Assembly: GCA_013399115.1 (NCBI GenBank)
Contig: VXAA01001241.1
Coordinates: forward strand, 458,768 to 522,767
Source: Anseranas semipalmata
Lineage: Eukaryota; Chordata; Aves; Anseriformes; Anseranatidae
Length of the DNA: 64,000 nt
Direction: 5' to 3'
In this document: positions 50,485 through 61,132 of the stretch, piece after piece
How positions within the stretch are numbered: the first letter of the stretch is position 1
Layout: every line of letters begins with the position of its first letter
Made by a program: the position numbers and the translations under genes
The notes under the pieces: generated by a model
What the model was told of the DNA's origin: nothing
Database searches by the model: none
Seen by the model: the letters and a program-made list of their open reading frames with translations, nothing else

Positions 50485-50507
50485 AAAAGGGGGGGGGGGG
50501 GGGGGGG
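50456..50507. repeat. Adjacent A28 and G19 homopolymers
   Basis: A28 (50456-50483), G, A4 and then G19 (50489-50507). AATAAA lies about 20 bp upstream of the A run, the distance expected between a polyadenylation signal and a tail, so the A run could be a fossil retroposed 3' end. G19 can form a G-quadruplex and is a classic sequencing error site. Confidence 0.85.
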
Positions 50508-51697
50508 CATTGAAGTGATGCCACTGCATTGGAAACAGTCGATCACACAACGCAGCCCACTCGCAATATACCGGTACAGTTGCTCACCTCCCAGAAATCA
50601 GGTTTCAGGACAATATCTGCTTGTGTTAGTGTATGCATTTGGTAGTGCGCAGTAATGTGCAGGTTGTCTTCCATCTCTCAGAAGCTTGTACCGAGCCCTT
50701 AGCTTTTAATAGAGTTAGAGAAGAGCCACACGCAAGAGTTGTTTTTGCTAATCCATGGCTGGAAATTATTCCAGCTGAAAGTGCTTGGTGTATTGTAGTT
50801 GTGCATCAGGGTATACTGCATCTTGTGCACGTTAGTTGCTTTATGAAAGACAGTAGGTGGGAACAAGTAGCCGACACCAGGAATGTATCCATCTTATCCT
50901 AGGTGCACTGTCTCCCAGAGGCTCATCTCTATCCCTTTCTGGACTTGTAAAGGAGGAGAGGAAGAGATGCTTTAGTGAAAGATGTCACTTGATAATGGGC
51001 AGGGACTGGTCCGTTAATCTGTACTTCTAACCCTCACTGTCCTGAAAAAAGCTTTCCAAGTGAAGATCATGAGCCGAGATGAATAATTCCTGCAGACTGG
51101 AGGCAGCACGTGTCCAACAAGCGAAGCACATCCCTACAGCAGTTGTTCTGTTGGTACCAATGGTGCTTCAAGTACGTTTTTCAGTAGTTGTCTGCTACTA
51201 TGTGGAGCTGTGTCTAGGGTTTGGGGCTTTTTTAAATCCATACTCATAACATTAAAAAAAGTATTAATGATTATCTGATAAATTGAGAGGTGGTTATCAC
51301 TACGTGAATGATATACCTGCATTTCAGAAAAGTATTCTAAATTCAGTTCTGGTTAAGTATGCAATTCCAGTTTGCTTTTTTTCCATGTGAGTTATTTATA
51401 GCTAGCATAAGGCACATCCTTTTGAGACCTTTCAGTCTATTATGTATCTATTATATCTTTATGTATGAAAGACATAGAAATAGTAATTATAATATTCTTT
51501 ACAAACATTTAAAGGATATATTCATGATATATTGAAATAATGTTTTGTTTTTTTCTGTTGTGGTGGCTTTCAGGGAGGTATGTATGTGATTCTATGTCAA
51601 GGGCTGCAAAAGGTATGTTAGGCAAAAGAACTGGTGCGTGTGTACACTTAAAACTTGTCCTGACCCTAAGTTGAACTGCTTGTGAGATTTGGAGTTT

Positions 51698-51717
51698 AAA
51701 AAAAAAAAAAAAAAAAA
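51698..51717. repeat. Homopolymer A20
   Basis: Uninterrupted A20 after GGAGTTT. Confidence 0.9.
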
Positions 51718-54142
51718 GGAATTTCTGTATTATCATTTTTTATCATTTTTGCAGAGCTTTGCAATTTGATTCCATTAGGGATTAGAAATGTGGAAATATT
51801 ATAGAATAGTGGCTGTCAATCTGAGCAGAACCTGGTAGTAGTGGAAATCTCATTAGTCTGTCTATCAGGTGAGATCTAAAACTGAGGTCTTGACCACTTG
51901 TGGTCATTAAAGAACTCACTCACTGTTCACAGGAGTAAAGGTGTTAAATGCAGCGTCTTGGATAAATTCCAGCTAGTGAAATTAGATTCGCTCTGAATTT
52001 CCCTAGCAGTTTAATTTTTGCTTCTTGTTCTTAACTATGGTATAATAATGCTTTGCGTTATTAAACAGTTGCTCACTTGTATCCTAAGCATGCCTGCTTT
52101 TCATTGATAGGAAAAGTTTTACAACACTGTATGGTATGCCACAATGAAGTAATATAGAAAAAAGGTACAAGCAATGTAAGTGGAAACCGCAGTGTTAAAA
52201 CTTCAACATGCAGTAAGTTGTGCACATATAATTTGTGCCAAAAATATGTATGCTGTGTTAATTACTGGCCTTTAACTTTTAGGTCAAACCCTACAGGTTG
52301 GTACAAAGTCATACTAATGTCCTGGTAGGATGGCTGCAGAACTGCTCTGTGGCACATAATGCAATCTTACTGGCAAAAGACACCCTTCTAGCTCATAGCA
52401 TGAAAAAATGCGTAACAGAAAGATCTATATAACTCTAGAATACGTCCATTTAGTGATCAGGATGACTTCCATATCCTGCTTTGCTCTGTAGGTCTGCCTG
52501 CAGCGCTGAACTGTTTGCCACGTGAGCCATGTATAGCTTAAAAGCATCCATATTCCCTGCTTAGGGTTGCCTGCATAAATTCTGTATCTACGGAGACTAA
52601 AGATATAGTCACATATGTATTTGTCTCTGCATACTACCAGCAGTTCAGCATCTGCCGATTTCCCTTCCATGTCGTCGCTGTCATTTAGCACACCCTGGGG
52701 CCCAGAGAGCCAGCAGCACCTAGCTGCCAGGCGGGGGGCGCGGAGGCATTCTCTGTAAGGAGGAGGGGGACACAGCAGCAGGCCTCAGGGTCTTCCCCTG
52801 ACCTCCCAGATTACCAGTAGCACCGAAGAGTCCTCTAAGTCCCCTGAATAAGGCAGTCCTAAATTGTCACTCTTTTCAGCTCCGTGGCCTGTGGTAGTTA
52901 ACCACACGTGCGAAGTCCTAATTCTCAGAGCACAGTCTGCACTCATTCATTCGCATTTCAGCAGGTACCTAAGGACATCACCAGCTTTCGTTTCGTCAGC
53001 GTTCTCTCCGCGTATTGATAACACTGCCGTATTTAAGACATGAAGGCTTATCCTCTCTTGGCAGTCCTCTGCCAAGGAGTAGGGCAATAAGAGTACCTTG
53101 ATCTCAGCTTATTCCTGTTTCTGTACCTCAGATAAGCTAGATCTGTAGGAAATACCAAAAGCAACATGCAGTGAAATTATGGCTTACAAGTGGAAGAGCA
53201 GAATTATTGCCAGTCAGGGCGGAGGGAGTAGCCTAACTGCGTGTCCCTGTGCATACAACCAAAGGAGAGAGCTGTTTCATTTCAAGCACTAAGAGTTGTA
53301 CCAAACCTGTGTGTTTAACATCTCCATGCACAGTTAGCATGGTTATCCACAGTTAGCATTTCAGACATGGGCACGTTATCAGGTTATTGCAAAGTAAGCT
53401 AGGCTGTTTCACAGGTTTTCTCTTCTGCAATAACTGACTAACCACGTTCTTACACTGCATCGGATGTTTTTGTCACTGATGGGCAAGCTACCTTATATCT
53501 TCACAGAGCAAAAATAGTCACAAAGCCTTATCAGACGGTTGATGCAGCGTGGTTGCACTGGAATTTACTTTTCATAGTTTGTGTCCCTTTCCCTTAGTTG
53601 TATGAGTTGTTTATCTGTAGTTTTTTTTATCTTGTCTTAAAAAAATAAAAATAAAAAGATAGAAAAAACATCCTCATTTTTCATATACTGCTTATTTCCA
53701 GCATCCAAGTACTCTTTAGTTTAGACTAGTTCTGAGCCTCTGAATTATGTATATTCAGCTTGTTGTTCAGTGTAGCACTTAAAACATTGCAGTAAATGTT
53801 ACAGTTCTAAGTCCTCTCCTCAGAGGTATATTTCTGGAACATTAGTGTGTGCTTTGAAATCCAGTGAGAATATGCTATACAATGAGGAAGGAAACATTAA
53901 AAAAAAAAAAAAAACCTGTATTGGTATTCATTGTTAATAGTCATTTTGCAATACTTTTAGGGATCCAATTAGTTGTTTCTTGTATGTTTCCAAGTTTTCA
54001 TGTATTTCTTAATCTTAAAGGGTATGCTTAAAAAAGGAAAGTTATACAGAACATCTAGTTTCTTCAATATGTTATTGTTCTCCCCATCTCTTTGTACTTT
54101 AATAACGTGGTAAAGCAGGTGCAAGAAAAATAAATATTATTG

Positions 54143-54197
54143 AGAGCTATAAAAATATGTAAGTTGTTATAGAGCTATAAAAATATGAAAGTTGTTT
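54143..54197. repeat. 28-bp tandem duplication, one mismatch
   Basis: Two adjacent units start AGAGCTATAAAAATATG and end AGTTGTT. They differ at one T/A position; the second copy ends one base short of a full unit. Confidence 0.85.
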
Positions 54198-55675
54198 GAT
54201 TTCATAAAGTTTCTAAGTCTATTTGCTGTTTCCCAAATACTGAAGTTATCAAGTGGAGTGAATCTTTACGTTGATGATGTAGAGTTTATAAAACTACATA
54301 TATTTGATGTCTTCCACTGATCAAGCTAGTACAAGGGTTTTGTATTGTGAAAGGCGAGCAGTGCCGTTAAAGACGAGAAGTATGTGTTAGTGGAGTTTCA
54401 TCTGTGTTTAATAACTGTTTGCAGTCAGCAGTTGCATATGCTTCTCTCTGTCTCATTGGGCACATAGCACTGTGAGAACAACTTCAGGTCTTAAAGCATT
54501 TTCAAGTCCTACCAGGGAAGGAAAAATAAGTCTTCTTTATGCCAGTACTTTGCTTTTTCATGGTAACTTAAATATTTGCCTAATTTTCATGTGTATTTTG
54601 GCATGTGACTTCTTTAATATATTGTCTGATTTATGTGTCGCCCAGTTTTACTTGCCTCTGCGATATAACTGAGTACAATAGTAACCAGTTTCTTCGATAA
54701 AACTTGCAGAAAGCAGCATGGAATAAGTGCCTTACCAGTTCAGTTCAGGCATTCTACAGCTGATGGGAATCAAACAGAAAGGATAGCAAATGTCTTTTTA
54801 TTTATATTATTAAAAATTGAGTGAATTCTGTAAAGCATTTGCATGCTTCTGTATGGATGCCGGTTGTATTTCTTCTCTCCAAATTGCAGTATCGGTCATC
54901 TTTTAATTTTTACTGTTAATTTAATGTTTTCATCCAAGAGGGGAGAATGAAGTAGTTATAGAAGGAAAGAGGGGGGAAAAAAAAAAAAAAGTTCAATGGC
55001 ACCTTTTTTTTCCTTGGCATGAGTGAACATTGCATGTCGTAACAGGTCCTGAGCTGTTTCACTAGCAAGAGTGAGAAGTAATTATTGTATTGTCTTTTTA
55101 TCGCACAGCCACCTGGCTACTTGATATGCATCTCAAAGATAAAGAGAAAAATTGGGGAAACCATCAGCTAGGTCTGCCTAACTGCAGTGAGAATTTCACA
55201 TTTCTGAGGAATGGAAAATATGCACCTGAACGTCTGCCTGGCGAGGAGTTAACTATGATGGATCTCTGAGGAGAACTGCAGTCTTCTCTCATGGGGTCAA
55301 TCAGACATTATGTCCTTATTTTGTTGGATTTAAAACTGATCCATTTTTAGAAAAAAATATTTTCTTAATCATTCCGTTTCTTTGTTGTTAACCTAAATAG
55401 CAAATGTAGCATAAGGTTTAGGAAGCTGTAAGGTATTCAAATCAGTGAGAACTGGTGTTGTTGAGGCACCTGCTCACTCACATGACAGCTATGATCGTGT
55501 CTGTGCTGAATCCCCAACTCAGAAAGCTTAAAATTTACCAAAGGAGATTGGGTCCTGTGCTTCCAGGAATTGCTGTGTAACTGCTGATATAAATCATGTT
55601 GTCTACAGCCAGACAAATGAAAATGCTTGCACATAATTTTTCAGGTTCTCTATCTGAAACTTTTTTTTATGTATT

Positions 55676-55694
55676 ATTGATTGATTGATTGATT
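55676..55694. repeat. (ATTG)n microsatellite
   Basis: Almost five units of ATTG followed by a T run. Confidence 0.85.
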
Positions 55695-56673
55695 TTTAGG
55701 AACTGTCTCCTTATATATTTTGTCTAATTATCTTTTGCAAGAAGAAGTTTTTTTCATTTAAAATTCCAAACTATACCCAGGGTTTCTCTGTTTAGCAAAC
55801 AATCTATTTAAGTTATAATCTGTCTCTTCTAGCAGCTACAAGTACATCCTGGCTTCCTACATTTATGAATAAAACACTGTCGTAGACAGAGTTTCATACA
55901 TGAGTTGCCAGTACCTGTAAAAGCAGGGAGATAGGTTGGATGTTTAAAGGAAGCTGAGTTTTAAGTGGAAATGGCCTCCAAAACACAGTAATGAAGATGT
56001 TTACTATTTCTTCATTTATGAAGATGGTGGTGGTTTTACAATGTAGAAATAATATTTCTAGTACTTCCAATGCAAAGTGATGGAAAGACATTTATATTCA
56101 TTTTAATACATTTCATTTGATGTCCGGTTACGGAAATAAGTGACCACGTCTTTAAGATGGTTAGTAGTCCTGCTAGCTTCATCGGGACTATTCATTGCTT
56201 TAAATTTCATCAACAATGTAAATGTTTGTGTGATAATATCTCTGAGCAGAAATAAAACAACTTGGTAATAATTTGTCACTTTAATATAGGCATTGAATAT
56301 CTAAACAAATTTGAAAATCAAGAAACTAGCTCATTAAGAGGAGAAAAGTGAGACTACAGGCAAGCCTTTGTAAGTGTATTCACAGAGTGCATAGCCTGCA
56401 GAACTGGTGGGCTGGAAAAGGAAATAGAAAATAAGGTTTTTAGGCACCAGGAAAAGGGAGCCCTGTGAAATACAGCTGCCCTTTAATCCTGGTTTGACTG
56501 ACCAGATACCTTGTGTTGATGCTTCTTTATTTATTTCTTTGTTTGGATTTAGAGCACATCTTATTTATGTGAGATTTTATGACACCTTTTTAAGTACATC
56601 AAGTAGTAAAGGCAAAATAATCAGATGTAATTTTTTTGACTTTGTTTTTTAATCTGGTTTTGAGTAAGGAATA

Positions 56674-56989
56674 TATTGCCTATAAACAGCTCGGAAGAAC
56701 TCAACGAGGTAAGTTTTCCAGGCAGGTGTTGATTCCTCAGTAAGTTTGAATCTCTGGGAATTTGGCTCCAATTTCACCTTTATCACAATCATTCTCTTAT
56801 GTTAATGTGTGCATTCCAGTTGCTTATATCAAATCCAGTTGATGGTCTGTATTTTGTCCCTGCTGTACACTAAACCTGCTCACGGTTCTGCTGTTTGACA
56901 ACAAATTCAACATAATTGGTATTCAATGCTTAGGCAGACCTGTGGTTAAATGTGTATGAAAATGGAAGTACCCTATTGCCTATAAACAG
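56674..56989. repeat. 16-bp direct repeat pair exactly 300 bp apart
   Basis: TATTGCCTATAAACAG occurs at 56674-56689 and again at 56974-56989. No further similarity extends either copy beyond a few bases. The spacing of precisely 300 bp is probably incidental. Confidence 0.7.
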
Positions 56990-58016
56990 GTAATCTCATT
57001 AGTTTAATGATATTCTGTGCTAATGATGTTAATATTCTTGCAATGCCTGCATTACTTTGAGTTGCATACTTGGCTGTGAATGAATATTCCATGATAGCAA
57101 TTTCTTCTCTTGACGTTCCCTTTGTAAAACGTATCAGTCAGGCAGGCAGTACGCAGATAGTAACTCTAAACTCAGACTTCATTTCTGGTAGTGAATGAAA
57201 TCAGTTAAATCCCTGAAAGCTTGGTCTTGTTTGTTTGTCCTGTATAGGAGATCGTACTGACTGTACTGCTGAAGCTTTGTGTTAGATTTTATTTGACTGT
57301 GCAGTCTCGAATGTACTGATACGGAGGCATCTCAGTTTTTCAGTGTGGAAAAATTCTCAGCAAGGGGGAAATCCCAAAGTTCAAGTAACTAAAGTAACAA
57401 GGAGCTGGCTATATCTGTTCATCTCTCTTTTCTTTTGCCCACTTTACAAAAGCTTGTATTTATAGTCAGAGTGTATTTCAAAGGTGTTACTTTATTCCAC
57501 TTTTAGAAATAGTAGAATTTGAAGAATAAAGGTTATGCCTTGTTTTTCTTATAACATCTGATGACTAGGATAGCCATTGTGTCTTTAGTCATTCTTCAAC
57601 TGATTTGGGAAATATGGCTCAAAGATTAGGTTATGAGAAATAGCTTGTCAACATCAGTGTAGGGAATCCCAGGTCTCTTCATTTCTTGATTGCACAAATT
57701 AGTCATGGATACAGCAGGCCAACAGAATGATTTTAGTTCAGAAGTGGCAATAATGATAGGTTAATTTAAAACATATTAAATAATGATTAAAATCTGGGAA
57801 TTTCATCGTGCTCACAATCACTGTCTTCTCATCTAAGCCTGAAATACATGTGGAAAGATGAGAGCGGCATGGAGGTAGCGTGGGACAGAGGTGGAGTCGT
57901 CCTTGATTACCATCCTTTAGAGCATCGGCTAAGTTTGTGGATACGCCAAGATGGGTTTAAACATGGCTGAGTAACAAATCCCCACCTCAAGGACCACCCG
58001 TGGCTTTAAAGGTTGC

Positions 58017-58041
58017 TGCAGCGCACTAGCATGGCGCTGCA
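58017..58041. repeat. 8-bp GC-rich inverted repeat
   Basis: TGCAGCGC at 58017-58024 and GCGCTGCA at 58034-58041 are 9 nt apart, in a small GC-rich pocket with frames open on the minus strand (57929-58171). Probably incidental. Confidence 0.5.
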
Positions 58042-60489
58042 CGCTCTCCCCCGGGAACGTAAGCTTTCCTGCTTCCATGTCTCTAAACTCTTTGCTATCG
58101 CTGTCAGGATTCTTCCTCTGTTCTCTAACAACATTGACCGAGAGCAAAGAACATACGTGGCTGTTCTCCATGGCAAGCTATGACCCGCTTTCCGCACGTC
58201 TGTGTTGCTTTTTGACCATGTCCTAAAATGATGGCACTGCTCTATTTGATGAGTAATTACTGTATGTTGTGCCTGGTTTAAAAAAATGTGTGGGCAGCAG
58301 AAGGGATGACTGTGTCATTATATTTTCCTGAGCACTGGATACTAAGTCAAAGAGAAGATTCTCCAAAGCACCCACCAGAGGAGCACGTAGGTGCCTTTTT
58401 CTGTTGGAGAAACTGAGCGTGCTTGTCTAACAGGAGCTTATAGATCAGAGGGTATAGCTGGTGGATTTCTGTTTTTCTATTCAAAAGAAAAAAAAAAAAA
58501 AAGCAAATACCTTACATCATTCCTTGATAACACACTGTCTTTCTGGCGTGCTCACAAAAGCTGCACAAAGGCGTGTTTCAGAGCGCAGACCAGCTTCCAC
58601 CAGGCACTTGGGGACTAAGCAGGGGCACATCTTCTAGCTGAAAATGACCACTCAGCACATCTGTTGGCCTTAGGAGATGCCTGATTTTCTTTATTGCTTA
58701 CCTGCCCAGCAGGGAGTTCATAAGTCCCTGGGCAAAGTAAACATACACACAGGCTGCTTTCATGGCTGGCGTGATGAAGAAATAGCTGTTGCAGCTGCGT
58801 TAGATGGGTTGCCATCACTGAAGATCTCCATTGCACATACTAACAGGTAGTTTTCATTCAGGCTTGATCCTGGTTTGCCTTCAACATCTTGTACTCACAC
58901 TTGGAATTTATAAGGGCTTAGGTTTAATTATAGCTGATACCCACCTACAATGGAGTGTCAGTGATCACACAGTCTGGAAAGGTCGGCCTCAAATTTTGTA
59001 AGTCTACCTTTTAATTATTTTGTCTATAATTTATTTCCTTAATGCTTATAAATAAAGCTTTTAGAAGGAAGCATGCAGGTGGAAGTATTCCCTTGGTGAT
59101 TCTCTCTTTTACAACAGGTCTATTAGTACTATTCCTCGCACTATTCTGTCTTGTGATGATTGGGACTATACTGTGAGTTATCATCATGTATGATGCAACT
59201 TACGCTGCTTTAGCCTATGATGATGATAATTTTAGTTAGGAAGCAATTCACCCATCCAGGAGAGTGCACATCATGATGAATGCTGATTGAGCATTTTTCC
59301 CCTTTTTAAGAAAAAAAAAAAACACACCACCACCATCATCAAAAAACCACCCATATATAAACAAGGTGGATATACAATATAAATTGTAAAGATAAGAAAT
59401 TTACCTTCTCTTGTCTTGGGAGGTATGTACAAGCAGATACTGAATTTTTGGCATTTAGTCTGTTGAAAAAGGCCCCAGAACATGTCAGAAAGTATTTAAT
59501 AGATGATTGCTGGTGGCCAGCTGCCAGTCAAATGTACAGAAACAAAACCGAGCAGGCAGAAAAACAAGAGGCTTAGCAGTTGTATCTCCATCCTCTTGGT
59601 TTACATTAGGCCAAATACAAAACAACAGGAGGAAAAAAGATGGAGTGTAATGGAACTTAAAAACTAACAGTTGCTTGTTTGAGGGAGTTAATAATTGTTG
59701 CCTGTACATGCCTGGGTTGTGCGGCAGAAATAAAATCCAAGCTCAGAATGTGCAGTTAGAATAACAAGTTGTTTTTATTTTAACTGGAGTTGTGGTGCCT
59801 GTGGAATGAAAACAAGTCTCTGGCTTCTGTGATTATTGGAGGAGGGAATGAGGGAGGTGCACCTTTTTAGACCATAAGCAATTTTACATTAATTAGGTAA
59901 GGACTAGGATAAAGTACAGAACAAATAGTTTGGCGTTTTGAAAAACAATAGAATCTGTTGTTAAATTGCTGTTCTGCAATGTTTAACTTTTTGAAAACAA
60001 GACAGCTTTACCATATTTAAAAATGGTAGGGGAAGCATCTTGAAAACAAACACTTAAGTTTGTATTTTGAAAATAATACTTTTAGTTTGTCCCAGAAATA
60101 ATTCTTGTCTTGATTTCTCCTTCTGCTTTCCAAAATGTAGCATACATTCCAGTGGATTTTTATGGACCATATTTGTCTTCAGAAATGCAATATTGTAAAA
60201 TAACAAACAGAGTTGATAAGCATGAATTGGACAGCAGTCTGGGGACCAACTTGACCTAGTCGTTTTCAGGAAATATTAAATGGTAAATAATTTGGTTAAT
60301 TTGTGGTCTTTACAACATGTAGCTTCTCTTACAAGGTCTGCCAACTAAGAACTTGCTTTGGCTGCAATGGCAATTCAGAAGGAAGCAGGGTGATGATCCA
60401 GAGTTCCTGAAAGGTTTGCAAAAGGCTATTGAATCAGATGAATTGTTAGCTTCAGCTTACTTTGAGACGTTTGGTTTGTTTGTATTGTC

Positions 60490-61132
60490 TTTTTCCTTTT
60501 TCCTTTTTCCTTTTTCCTTTTTCCTTTTTCCTTTTTCCTTTTTCCTTTTTCCTTTTTCCTTTTTCCTTTTTCCTTTTTCCTTTTTCCTTTTTCCTTTTTC
60601 CTTTTTCCTTTTTCCTTTTTCCTTTTTCCTTTTTCCTTTTTCCTTTTTCCTTTTTCCTTTTTCCTTTTTCCTTTTTCCTTTTTCCTTTTTCCTTTTTCCT
60701 TTTTCCTTTTTCCTTTTTCCTTTTTCCTTTTTCCTTTTTCCTTTTTCCTTTTTCCTTTTTCCTTTTTCCTTTTTCCTTTTTCCTTTTTCCTTTTTCCTTT
60801 TTCCTTTTTCCTTTTTCCTTTTTCCTTTTTCCTTTTTCCTTTTTCCTTTTTCCTTTTTCCTTTTTCCTTTTTCCTTTTTCCTTTTTCCTTTTTCCTTTTT
60901 CCTTTTTCCTTTTTCCTTTTTCCTTTTTCCTTTTTCCTTTTTCCTTTTTCCTTTTTCCTTTTTCCTTTTTCCTTTTTCCTTTTTCCTTTTTCCTTTTTCC
61001 TTTTTCCTTTTTCCTTTTTCCTTTTTCCTTTTTCCTTTTTCCTTTTTCCTTTTTCCTTTTTCCTTTTTCCTTTTTCCTTTTTCCTTTTTCCTTTTTCCTT
61101 TTTCCTTTTTCCTTTTTCCTTTTTCCTTTTTC
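60490..61132. repeat. Perfect (TTTTTCC)n heptamer array, about 92 copies
   Basis: The array runs 643 bp: 91 complete TTTTTCC units plus TTTTTC, with no substitution or register break seen. It is pure pyrimidine on the plus strand and pure purine (GGAAAAA) on the minus strand, and is a mirror repeat, so intramolecular triplex formation is plausible. Because 7 is not a multiple of 3, every frame reads the same heptapeptide: SFFLFPF-type on plus, KEKGKRK-type on minus. The 272-, 243- and 225-codon frames here are therefore artefacts. Each purine-strand unit carries GGAAA, the core of NFAT sites. The purity implies recent expansion or active homogenisation. Confidence 0.97.

Larger units (their letters stand above)
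50508..60489. other. AT-rich region without a supported gene
   Basis: It contains A20 at 51698-51717, A16 at 53899-53914, A14 after a G run at 54977-54990, (ATTG)n at 55676-55694, A15 at 58488-58502, CAC/CAT triplets near 59322-59340, a 28-bp tandem duplication at 54143 and a 16-bp repeat pair at 56674/56974. Open frames are short and unassigned. Confidence 0.4.

Noticed and set aside
56690..56715. GAG|GTAAGT donor after the first 16-bp repeat
   Set aside because: No convincing acceptor or open exon precedes it; GTAAGT is frequent by chance in 64 kb.
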